Shown here piece after piece: positions 7,812 to 15,257 of a DNA stretch of 27,756 nt. The translations under genes and the position numbers were made by a program. Source of the DNA: CAZPHU01 sp964419255. Its GTDB lineage: Bacteria > Fibrobacterota > Chitinivibrionia > Chitinivibrionales > CAYFVL01. How positions within the stretch are numbered: position 1 is the first letter of the stretch; the number at the start of each line of letters is the position of its first letter. The stretch lies in NCBI GenBank assembly GCA_964419255.1, contig CAYQOU010000058.1:1-27756 (forward strand), in the 5' to 3' direction. The notes beneath the pieces were generated by a model. That model saw only the letters and a program-made list of their open reading frames with translations. It was not told where the DNA came from and did no database searches.

Positions 7812-9470
7812 TTAATCACCATCCAAGGCTACCTTCACCCCTTTAAGCAACTCGGCCAGAAAGTAAGGTTTTGGAAGGTAGTAGTAACCGTCTCGATGAA
7901 TGTGCTCAAGCTGCGCCTTCTTATCGGGATAGCCGCTGCTGACAAGAGCCTTTAAACGGGAGTCTTCCTCACGCAGCCGGTTGACCAGGTCGATTCCCGA
8001 CGCATCGGTTAAGACGACATCCGTGAAGACCAGATCCAGCTTGTCTCTGTGCGTGTAAAAAAGCTCCTCGGCCTGAGAGGTACTGTTTGCGGATAACACA
8101 TGGTACCCATGCTCGCAGAGTGCCCGATGGGCAAAATTGCGGACCGAATCCTCATCCTCGACCACCAGTATCCACTCCCCATTGCCTTTCAGCTTTTGCA
8201 GATCGTCGGTCTTGGCTGGTTGAGTGCTGGCTTCAACGGCAAACCGGGGAAGGAAAATGGAAAACGACGTACCCTCATGAGGGCTGCTTTCCACCTGTAT
8301 CCAACCACCGTGCTGTTTAATTATGCCATACACCACGGATAGCCCCAGGCCGGTACCTTTACCATCCTCCTTAGTGCTGAAGAAAGGTTCGAAGATATTT
8401 TCCAGCACAGATTGTTCGATGCCTTCTCCGGAATCTTTGAAGATGAGGCGTACCATTTCACCAGGACGTGCGTCGGGTATGTGAACGCATTCTTTTTCAT
8501 CGATAAGAACATTATCCACGGATATGGTCAATGTTCCCCCATCGGGCATAGCATCACGGGAATTGACCGCCAGATTAAGCAAAACCTGTTCGATCTGTGC
8601 CGCATCTGCTTTGATGCGGGTGTTTTCGTGGCTCAGCTGAGTATGAAGCAGAATATCCTCACCGATGAGATGGCAAAGAAGACTTTGCATCTCTTGGACC
8701 AGATGGCAGAGATCCAGAACCCTGGTCTGCAGACTCTGGCGTCTGCTGAAGGCTAGAAGCTGTCGGGTGATGGATGCGGCCCGTCGGCCGGCGTTTCCGA
8801 TCTCCTCGACATCCTTTCGCCATGGAGTGTCGCCGATTCGTTTCAGCAACAAGTCACTATACCCGGTGATTGCCATGAGCAGATTGTTGAAATCATGGGC
8901 GATACCCCCGGCGAGTCGGCCAACCGCTTCCATTTTCTGCGATTGTCTCAGTTGCGCCTGTATAGTTTGCTTTTCCTGCTCCACCTTTCGTACGCGCATC
9001 TGCGATTCATTGAGAGCGTCTTCGGTTTCCGTCATCACGGTTACAAATGAGAGAATAATCCCTGATCTCTGATCGGCTGCGCTCCAGCGTGATGCATATA
9101 TCGTAGATGCGGGCTTGCCCCCTGACGCTGTGTGCAGGGGAAACTGCTTATCAAGTGACTGGGGGAAAAGTGGTGCGGAGGAGATAAACTGCTCAAAAAG
9201 TTCCTGTTTACTATCCTTCACCAGAGTCTCGATTTTGAGTCCGCGTAAAAGACCCGGAGAATCCAGGTCGCATATGGTGGCAAGCCTGGGGGTACAATCG
9301 ATGATAACATTATTCTCGTCAACAAGAGCAATGGGAAAGGGACTGGTAGCAATCAGGGCCTGCAAACAGGGATCTTTGCACATCGATTCGTCATATTGAT
9401 ATCGTACCATATCAGAAAAATCTCTGTTTTTTGGAGACTCGTAATTAAAAGACTGAGATGCTGAATCCAA
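7812..9470 (-). CDS. Hybrid sensor histidine kinase (PAS-HisKA-HATPase-receiver)
   Basis: This 552-aa protein is a soluble signal-transducing kinase with no membrane segment. Residues about 33-150 form a PAS-like sensor domain (ATSPFPIALVDENNVIIDCT). A short coiled coil at 150-180 leads to the HisKA domain with phospho-acceptor His192 in AHDFNN. The ATPase domain has Asn303 (N box), DSGEGI (346-351) and GTGLGLS (372-378). A C-terminal receiver spans about 432-550 with acidic EDED, phospho-acceptor Asp484 (VFTDV) and Lys534 (LPKPY). The start is TTG, supported by AAAGGG 7 nt upstream; the next in-frame ATG (residue 21) has no such site. No response regulator or target operon lies next to it, so its input and output are unknown. 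Confidence 0.92.
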   Translation of the reverse strand: MDSASQSFNYESPKNRDFSDMVRYQYDESMCKDPCLQALIATSPFPIALVDENNVIIDCTPRLATICDLDSPGLLRGLKIETLVKDSKQELFEQFISSAPLFPQSLDKQFPLHTASGGKPASTIYASRWSAADQRSGIILSFVTVMTETEDALNESQMRVRKVEQEKQTIQAQLRQSQKMEAVGRLAGGIAHDFNNLLMAITGYSDLLLKRIGDTPWRKDVEEIGNAGRRAASITRQLLAFSRRQSLQTRVLDLCHLVQEMQSLLCHLIGEDILLHTQLSHENTRIKADAAQIEQVLLNLAVNSRDAMPDGGTLTISVDNVLIDEKECVHIPDARPGEMVRLIFKDSGEGIEQSVLENIFEPFFSTKEDGKGTGLGLSVVYGIIKQHGGWIQVESSPHEGTSFSIFLPRFAVEASTQPAKTDDLQKLKGNGEWILVVEDEDSVRNFAHRALCEHGYHVLSANSTSQAEELFYTHRDKLDLVFTDVVLTDASGIDLVNRLREEDSRLKALVSSGYPDKKAQLEHIHRDGYYYLPKPYFLAELLKGVKVALDGD

Positions 9471-9781
9471 CGATTTTCCCTTTATGAATACGGTGTTTGC
9501 AGCTGAGATTCTAAGTTCGACACCTGCCCTCCGTATACCGCCCCACTGAAGTGTGACGGGAGCACCAGAGGAGGAAAAACATGCATTACTGTCGTATTAT
9601 TCGTCATCCGTGTTATTTGTCATCATTTTTGTTTTTCTCATTTCTCGGATCCTTGGTTCTGCGGCTTTGTCGAAATTTAGTATATCATGACAGCTGCTCT
9701 ATTTCCAGAACATACCCGACAAAAACAAAAAAGGCTGCTTTTGAAGCAGCCTTTTTATAATCGTTTATAGATGTCTTATGT
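9471..9781. other. Intergenic region between NifU and kinase genes
   Basis: This 311-bp gap between two minus-strand genes should contain the kinase promoter and the NifU terminator. A 59-codon plus-strand frame (9581-9760) has a textbook GGAGG site 5 nt before its ATG and one hydrophobic stretch. However, it runs through the terminator hairpin, which argues against it being a gene. Confidence 0.5.
9728..9756 (-). terminator. Intrinsic terminator of the DHH-nifU operon
   Basis: A perfect 13-bp stem (AAAAAGGCTGCTT / AAGCAGCCTTTTT) has a 3-nt loop. On the minus strand the stem is followed by a TTTTGTTTTT tail. It lies 25 nt past the nifU stop. The plus-strand side also ends in T's, so it may work both ways. 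Confidence 0.88.
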
Positions 9782-10624
9782 TCAGACGTGTTTTACTTTC
9801 AGCTCGGGAAGTACCTTTTTCTTTAAGATATCTTCGACCACCGATTCCTGGGTTGCTCCGGCAAAGGCGCATCCCTTACAGGAACCCTCCAGGCGGATCA
9901 ACACGGTATTTCCATCCACATCGACCAGTGTGCAGTCCCCGCCGTCCTTTTGAAGTATGGGACGTATTTCTTGATCCATGACAGTCCGTATCTTATCGAC
10001 CTTCTCAAGAGTGGTCATGCGGGAGGACACGGTCGTGGTTTCGGAGGTGACTTTCTGGTTGGTGACTTTCTCCAGTATCTCTTCTATCTGTGGAATACAT
10101 CCACCGCACCCTCCACCGGCTTTGGTGTAATTGGTAATCTCATCCACGCTGGTTAGATTGTTCTCTTTAATCGCCTTTTCTATGTCATGATCGGTGACAT
10201 TGAAACACGTGCAAATTACATGGGCGTGATCATCGGGTTCTTTGGTGACTTTGCCGCCGCTTTTGTAGTATTTTACCGCCTTTTCGAGAGCTTCCTGTCC
10301 CATGACACTGCAGTGCATCTTGGCCGGAGGGAGGCCCCCCAGGGCATCGGCGATATCCTTGTTGGTGATTTTGGAAACTTCATCGATTGTTTTGCCCTTG
10401 CACAGTTCGGTCAGCATGCTGGAGGATGCGATCGCGCTTCCGCAGCCAAAAGTCTTGAATTTGATATCCTTTATACGTCCATTGTCATCGAGCTTGAAAG
10501 TAAGCCGAAGAGCATCGCCACATTTGATATTTCCAACCTCACCGACTCCGTCGGGATTTTCCACCTCTCCTACATTCTTTGGGTGCAAATAGTGCTCGCG
10601 AACTTTGTCTGTATAATCCCACAT
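9782..10624 (-). CDS. nifU: Fe-S cluster scaffold protein NifU (three-domain type)
   Basis: This 280-aa protein has the complete domain order of Azotobacter-type NifU. An IscU-like scaffold domain (1-125) has cluster ligands Cys35 (KCGDA, with Asp37), Cys61 (FGCGSA) and Cys105 (MHCSV). A BFD-like [2Fe-2S] domain (about 136-185) has Cys138, Cys140, Cys173 and Cys176. A C-terminal NifU/Nfu domain (205-275) has the CKGC pair Cys249/Cys252. It should assemble [Fe-S] clusters in the cytoplasm and pass them to apo-proteins. The start ATG has GAGAGGAA about 7 nt upstream. It follows the DHH gene after 18 nt and ends at a strong terminator. No nifS or other nif gene is in the window, so a general Fe-S role is more likely than nitrogen fixation. 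Confidence 0.95.
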   Translation of the reverse strand: MWDYTDKVREHYLHPKNVGEVENPDGVGEVGNIKCGDALRLTFKLDDNGRIKDIKFKTFGCGSAIASSSMLTELCKGKTIDEVSKITNKDIADALGGLPPAKMHCSVMGQEALEKAVKYYKSGGKVTKEPDDHAHVICTCFNVTDHDIEKAIKENNLTSVDEITNYTKAGGGCGGCIPQIEEILEKVTNQKVTSETTTVSSRMTTLEKVDKIRTVMDQEIRPILQKDGGDCTLVDVDGNTVLIRLEGSCKGCAFAGATQESVVEDILKKKVLPELKVKHV

Positions 10625-10642
10625 ATTTCAATTCCTCTCACT

Positions 10643-11668
10643 TCATAGCGATAGTAGATCTTTTGATTCCATATCATTTACATTGAGTACTTTGACAAAG
10701 GTCTGGATAAATTTCTCCAGCATCTGCTCCTCGGTGATTCCGTCAATGGGAATACGGCCGGCGGCCATGGTAGAGTGTCCTCCGCCGAATCCTCCAAGGG
10801 TATGCGCGATTTTTTCGGCAAACCCACCCGCCTGCTCTTCTTCCTTGCTTCGTACGGAGAAGAATACCTGATTTTTAAACAACCCCGAACAGATCATCCA
10901 TTCGATATTCTCCAGGCAGTGGAAAAAATCGGCGATTTCGGCGATGTAGTCGGGGGTGGAAACCGCTCCCAAATGCGTATAGCCAACGTTGTTGTAGACT
11001 TGCATCGATTCGGTAGCTCGGTGGAGCATGCGAAAGTATTCGGCGTCACGATCGGGAGATTCGATATGGGAGAGAATCTTGTGATTCATGATATCAAAGA
11101 GCACCTTGTAGCAGTCCAGGTCCTCCGCCGATGTATGTCGTGCCATGTCATTGGTATCGGTTTTGATTCCATAGAACAGTGCGGTGGCAAGTTTCGGAGG
11201 AATATCACAGCCGGCAGCAAGTAGATACTGGGTCACCATGGTGGATGTTGCCCCAAGATCCATTCTTATATCATGAAAATACCCCGCATCTTCTGGCGGT
11301 GTATGGGGATGATGATCCAACACTGCATCGATTCCTGTGTTATGGGGCAGAGACAGGTTGCCTACCCCGGGAAACGAATCCACCAGCACAATGCGATCAA
11401 AATCCGACAACTCCACCAGCATGAAAGGCACCGTATGGATATTGAGGAAGCGGATCATCGCTCGATTCTCGGCTCGACCGACAAAGCCTCCGAAAGATAT
11501 AATGGACGACTCGATCCCCCAGAAATTGAGCAGATGAGATATGCCGAAGGCCGATGCCAGGCAGTCAGGGTCCGGATAATCGTGGGTAATGATCAGGACG
11601 GATCTTCCCGGAATGATCCGCTGGTGCAATTCGGTCAGTTTTTTTGCGTATGTCACTTTTTCCGTCAT
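10643..11668 (-). CDS. DHH/DHHA1-family phosphoesterase (NrnA-like)
   Basis: This 341-aa protein resembles cytoplasmic NrnA-type enzymes, which degrade nanoRNAs and/or 3'-phosphoadenosine 5'-phosphate with Mn2+. The DHH domain holds HDYPDPDCLAS (29-39; metal ligands His29, Asp33, Asp35), VDSFP (Asp97) and the name-giving DHHPH (118-122). A further conserved Asp lies in GIKTDTND. The DHHA1 domain ends with GGFGGGHSTMAAG, the substrate-binding glycine-rich motif. A ribosome binding site AGCAGG precedes the ATG. It is the first gene of a two-gene unit with nifU. Family members also include cyclic-di-AMP phosphodiesterases, but those carry extra PAS/GGDEF domains that are absent here. Confidence 0.9.
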   Translation of the reverse strand: MTEKVTYAKKLTELHQRIIPGRSVLIITHDYPDPDCLASAFGISHLLNFWGIESSIISFGGFVGRAENRAMIRFLNIHTVPFMLVELSDFDRIVLVDSFPGVGNLSLPHNTGIDAVLDHHPHTPPEDAGYFHDIRMDLGATSTMVTQYLLAAGCDIPPKLATALFYGIKTDTNDMARHTSAEDLDCYKVLFDIMNHKILSHIESPDRDAEYFRMLHRATESMQVYNNVGYTHLGAVSTPDYIAEIADFFHCLENIEWMICSGLFKNQVFFSVRSKEEEQAGGFAEKIAHTLGGFGGGHSTMAAGRIPIDGITEEQMLEKFIQTFVKVLNVNDMESKDLLSL

Positions 11669-11751
11669 ATACCTGCTGCTTTAACCACTTTCGCAATAAA
11701 AACCAGAGAAAAGTGGATAATTATAGAAGATTAGCAATAATGTATATTCAT

Positions 11752-11773
11752 CGTACGAAAATCATTTCGTACG
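11752..11773. promoter_or_regulatory. Perfect inverted repeat in the divergent DHH/phosphoesterase promoter region
   Basis: CGTACGAAA and TTTCGTACG form a perfect 9-bp inverted repeat with a 4-nt spacer (ATCA). It covers the position where the -35 box of the plus-strand promoter (TATAAT at 11783-11788) would lie. Such placement is typical of an operator bound by a dimeric regulator. The regulator is unknown. Confidence 0.5.
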
Positions 11774-11782
11774 TTCAACAAA

Positions 11783-11788
11783 TATAAT
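11783..11788 (+). promoter_or_regulatory. Consensus -10 box for the phosphoesterase-radical SAM operon
   Basis: TATAAT lies 33 nt before the start codon at 11822. No TTGACA-like -35 box is present 17 nt upstream, where the inverted repeat lies instead. Another TATAAT on the minus strand (11720-11725) may serve the DHH gene. Confidence 0.4.
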
Positions 11789-11821
11789 TAATGAGAGAGT
11801 GTTTTTCGGTAGTTACGATCA

Positions 11822-12556
11822 ATGCGATACGCTATCATTTCTGATATTCATGGCAATCTGGCAGCACTGGAGAGTGTTTTGGATAATATCCAAAACCATT
11901 CTGTGGATTCGATCATCTGTCTGGGGGACATTGTCGGCTATTATCCCGATCCGACCCGTTGCGTGGAGCTGGTTCAGGAACACGCAACCTATTCTGTAGC
12001 CGGCAATCACGATTATGCGGCAATCGGAAAACTCGACCATCGCAATTTTACGCTCTATGCGTATGTGGCCATGGAATGGACGAAAAAACATCTCAGTGAC
12101 AATGCGAGGAAGTTTCTGACTACGCTGCCGCTGAAGATCGAGATGGATGACATGTTTTTCACCCACTCCAGCCCGTGTAATCCGCAGGATTTCAGCCAGT
12201 ATGTTTTTCCCGACAGTGATGAGGCGATTTTCGAGGCGTTCAGCAGTCTGGTGCGCAAGGTCAATTTCATCGGTCATACCCACTGGCCCTCCATTATGCT
12301 GCAGGATGATGACAGGATTGTTTTGCATGGGGAAGATACCATCCATATAAATGGCAATCATTACTATCTGATTAATGTCGGCAGTGTCGGGCAGCCCCGG
12401 AATTTCGATCCGCGTTCCTGCTATGCCATTTACGACACGGAAGAAAAGACCGTTGAGCTGATGCGTGTGAAATACGACTTTTCTATAACCCAGCGCAGGA
12501 TCGCTGAGGCCCACCTGCCCGAGTTTCTTGCCAACCGATTAGCAAAGGGACGCTAA
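11822..12556 (+). CDS. Metallophosphoesterase (calcineurin-like, YfcE/ApaH-type fold)
   Basis: This 244-aa cytoplasmic protein carries the ordered metal-binding motifs of the calcineurin-like superfamily: SDIHGN (residues 7-12), GDIVGYYPDP (35-44), GNHDY (61-65), a His in FFTHSSP, and GHTHWP near the end of the catalytic core. The NVGSVGQPR segment is typical of the single-domain branch often annotated as a diadenosine-polyphosphate or general phosphodiesterase. The substrate cannot be read from sequence. Only a weak GGTAG precedes the ATG. The next gene starts 6 nt after the stop, so the two are probably cotranscribed from the promoter near 11783. Confidence 0.92.
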   Translation: MRYAIISDIHGNLAALESVLDNIQNHSVDSIICLGDIVGYYPDPTRCVELVQEHATYSVAGNHDYAAIGKLDHRNFTLYAYVAMEWTKKHLSDNARKFLTTLPLKIEMDDMFFTHSSPCNPQDFSQYVFPDSDEAIFEAFSSLVRKVNFIGHTHWPSIMLQDDDRIVLHGEDTIHINGNHYYLINVGSVGQPRNFDPRSCYAIYDTEEKTVELMRVKYDFSITQRRIAEAHLPEFLANRLAKGR

Positions 12557-12562
12557 GGCGAC

Positions 12563-15127
12563 GTGAGAGAATTCAGAACCGCTGTGGAGACCGATTTTCT
12601 TCCCTTTGTAGAAAAACCTCTACGCTATATCGGAAATGAAATAAATATTATCCGCAAAGATATTCAGCAGTGCACCTGCCGGGCTGTTTTCTGTTTCCCC
12701 GACCTTTATGATCTGGGCATGTCGCATTACGGTTCCCAGATTCTTTACCATATCGTAAATTCACGGAGCCAGTGGGCCTTGTCCCGGTGCTATCATCCTG
12801 CACCCGATGCAGAGGTGCGCATGCGGCAGGCCGGTTTACTTTTGTGGGATTTGGAATACACCGCTCCCATACAACAAGCCGATTGGGTGGGCTTTAGCGT
12901 TCAGTACGAGCTTCAATACACAAATATCCTCAACATGCTTGATCTGGCCGGCATTGCTTTACGCAGCAGAGATCGAGCAGAGCATGAGCCGCTGATCATA
13001 GCTGGCGGGCCATGCATGATCAATCCTGAACCGTTGGCCCCTTTCATGGATCTCTGTGTGGTCGGTGATGGGGAAGAAGTTATCGTAAACATATGCACGG
13101 TTATTGAACGGAAGAGGAGATTCGGCTGGAGTCGTGAGCATACACTCGGTGAGCTGGCAAAGATTGACGGCGTATATGTACCATCCATGACACCAGTTTC
13201 CCGACGAGGGCGTTTTATGGTGCCTGGGGAGGATCATTTGCCTTCACGCGCTGCCAAGGTTTCGGAACTGGACAGCCGCTACTATCCTGACAAGCCACTA
13301 GTGCCGGTGATAAATGTGGTGCATGATCGACTGGCGGTGGAAGTGATGCGGGGGTGTACACGGGGGTGCAGGTACTGTTCCGCCGGTATGTATTATCGGC
13401 CTGTACGTGAGCGGCAAGCCGGGGATCTGTTTATACAGATACGTGAGGGGGTGAAAAACACCGGGTTGCGGGAAATCGGGCTTCTGAGTCTTTCAACCGC
13501 CGACTATTCCGGCTTGACACCGCTGTTAAACACTGCCGATCAGCTTCGCCACGAAAGCCGTCTCAGCATATCGCTGCCGTCAACGCGCATAGATGCATTG
13601 GATGCAAAGCAGATGCATCTTCTTAACAGAGCGGTACCGGCGTCATCCATGACGATAGCCCCGGAGGCCGGCAGTCAGAGGCTTCGTGACATTATCAACA
13701 AGGATTTCACCGAAGAGGCCATAATTGATGCTGTTGAAAAGCTGCTGCAAAATAATATCCAGACATTAAAACTATACTTCATGATCGGTTTACCCGGCGA
13801 AGAGGGGGCCGATATCGAGGAGCTGATTGCGCTGGTGCGCCGAATCGGCGATATGGCCCGGAAAAGAGGCCGGCGTCGCACGGTCAATGTGTCTATCTCG
13901 CCATTCTCGCCCAAGCCACACACACCCTTTCAATGGGAGGGGATGGAATCTCCAGAGACGCTTTTACAGAAAAGCCGTCACATAAAGTTTTCGCTAAAGA
14001 ACATGCGCAATGTTCGGGTGAGCTATCGGGATCCGCAGATTACTCTGTTGGAAAGTGTGATGGCACGCGGGGATAGAGCTGTTGCAGATATAATCGAGCG
14101 CGCCTGGAGCAAAGGGGCACGCTTTGACGGGTGGGATGAACATTTTGACATAAACCGGTGGCGGGAATCGGCAGCCGATCTGGACTGCTCCTTCGATACG
14201 TATACAGAATCAATATCCCAGGACCAGAAACTACCCTGGTCCACGATATCGCTTGGAATTGATGAGTCTTTTCTGTGGGAAGAAAAAGAGAAGGCCCAAA
14301 GAGCCGAGACGACCGTTGACTGCAGGGGGTCTGAATGCACCGCATGCGGAGTATGCGATATAGTGCCACAGCAGATATTGAAACATCATTGCGATTTACC
14401 TCAAAGTGGTAAGCTTTATAAGCCCGAGCGGGCAACACTTCGAACTGCTGCCAAGCCTTTTTACTATCGCCTGTCCTATAAGAAAACCGACCAGGCGCGA
14501 TTTCTTGCTCATCGGGATATGATTAATGCCATCGAAAGAGCATTTACCATGTGCGCAGTACCTCTGGCATACAGTGAGGGGTTTCATCCTCATCCCCGCC
14601 TGTCGTTTGGTCCGCCGTTATCGCTGGGAGTAGCGGGGGAGCGGGAGATGATGGATGCGGTTTTGATACGGGAGTTTGAGTGGGAATTTGGTGCCATAAA
14701 CCGCTGGCTGCCCTCGGGATTGCGCATAACCGGAGTAGCTCGACTGGGAGCAAAGCCGGTCTCACTGAATGCTGATATTGTCGCGGGGGAGTATGTTCTA
14801 AGGGTTCCGGAAGCAATCGATACAGCTCCCCTTGAGATCGTAAAGCAGGCTCTTGACAAGGAAACACTGGTGGTACAGACCACTAAAAAAGGACAAACCA
14901 TAGACAAGGACATACGTCCTCTGATTCACACGATTACATCTTCTCCAACAGATCCCCGGGAGATTTCCTGTGTTGTCTCAATGCTTCCAGGAAATACCTG
15001 TCGGGTGGATGAGCTGGTATCAGCGCTGTTCCCGGGATATTCTGCTGCACAAGGTTATGTTCGGAGGGATGGATTTTTTCGAAGCGAAAACGAGCGATTA
15101 CGTCGGATGGTCGAGGGAGGGGAATGA
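12563..15127 (+). CDS. Radical SAM protein fused to a DUF2344 (radical-SAM-linked) domain
   Basis: This 854-aa fusion matches the architecture annotated as TIGR03960 (radical SAM) plus TIGR03936/DUF2344. The N-terminal 250 residues form a Rossmann-like, B12-binding-type region (GFSVQYELQYTNILNML, IIAGGPCMINPEP, GDGEE). The radical SAM core starts with the cluster motif RGCTRGCRYC (Cys265, Cys269, Cys272). A cysteine cluster, CRGSECTACGVC (about 590-600), could bind a metal or second cluster. DUF2344 follows from about 632 (RLSYKKTDQARFLAHRDM, YSEGFHPHPRLSFGPPLSLG). The start is GTG with AAGG about 4 nt upstream. The reaction is not established; RNA modification has been suggested because homologues often lie near ribosomal or RNase E/G genes, but none is present here. 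Confidence 0.92.
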   Translation: MREFRTAVETDFLPFVEKPLRYIGNEINIIRKDIQQCTCRAVFCFPDLYDLGMSHYGSQILYHIVNSRSQWALSRCYHPAPDAEVRMRQAGLLLWDLEYTAPIQQADWVGFSVQYELQYTNILNMLDLAGIALRSRDRAEHEPLIIAGGPCMINPEPLAPFMDLCVVGDGEEVIVNICTVIERKRRFGWSREHTLGELAKIDGVYVPSMTPVSRRGRFMVPGEDHLPSRAAKVSELDSRYYPDKPLVPVINVVHDRLAVEVMRGCTRGCRYCSAGMYYRPVRERQAGDLFIQIREGVKNTGLREIGLLSLSTADYSGLTPLLNTADQLRHESRLSISLPSTRIDALDAKQMHLLNRAVPASSMTIAPEAGSQRLRDIINKDFTEEAIIDAVEKLLQNNIQTLKLYFMIGLPGEEGADIEELIALVRRIGDMARKRGRRRTVNVSISPFSPKPHTPFQWEGMESPETLLQKSRHIKFSLKNMRNVRVSYRDPQITLLESVMARGDRAVADIIERAWSKGARFDGWDEHFDINRWRESAADLDCSFDTYTESISQDQKLPWSTISLGIDESFLWEEKEKAQRAETTVDCRGSECTACGVCDIVPQQILKHHCDLPQSGKLYKPERATLRTAAKPFYYRLSYKKTDQARFLAHRDMINAIERAFTMCAVPLAYSEGFHPHPRLSFGPPLSLGVAGEREMMDAVLIREFEWEFGAINRWLPSGLRITGVARLGAKPVSLNADIVAGEYVLRVPEAIDTAPLEIVKQALDKETLVVQTTKKGQTIDKDIRPLIHTITSSPTDPREISCVVSMLPGNTCRVDELVSALFPGYSAAQGYVRRDGFFRSENERLRRMVEGGE

Positions 15128-15208
15128 GAAAGTCGAGAGTGGTTTTGATGCACAACAGCTTAATAAATAGAAGAAAAACCTTTTACCCAAACTGAGCGCT
15201 AGTGATTG

Positions 15209-15241
15209 TGCGACTCGTTGCGAGAGAATTCTCAACTTTGG
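15209..15241 (+). repeat. Intergenic hairpin repeat, copy C
   Basis: GTTGCGAGAGAATTCTCAAC is flanked by TGCGACTC and TTTGG. It shares the ten-base core GCGAGAGAAT with copies D and E and the downstream CAA-T--GG. Here the outer GTTG/CAAC pair and a perfect GAGAATTCTC palindrome replace the usual GCGA/TCGC stem. Confidence 0.55.
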
Positions 15242-15253
15242 TATCAATTTTTT
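15218..15253 (+). terminator. Possible terminator between convergent radical SAM and recD genes
   Basis: The copy C hairpin GTTG...CAAC is followed after 12 nt by a seven-T run on the plus strand. The gap between stem and T-run is longer than usual, so this is only a candidate. Confidence 0.3.
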
Positions 15254-15257
15254 TATC

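Noticed and set aside
9581..9760. Plus-strand 59-codon frame with GGAGG five bases before its ATG
   Set aside because: Its last third is made of the strong terminator hairpin at 9728-9756 and no family is recognisable, so the good ribosome-binding-like sequence is probably chance. A translated small membrane peptide is not fully excluded.
11819..12514. 231-codon minus-strand frame opposite the metallophosphoesterase
   Set aside because: It is fully antisense to a gene with all catalytic motifs and has no recognisable domain.
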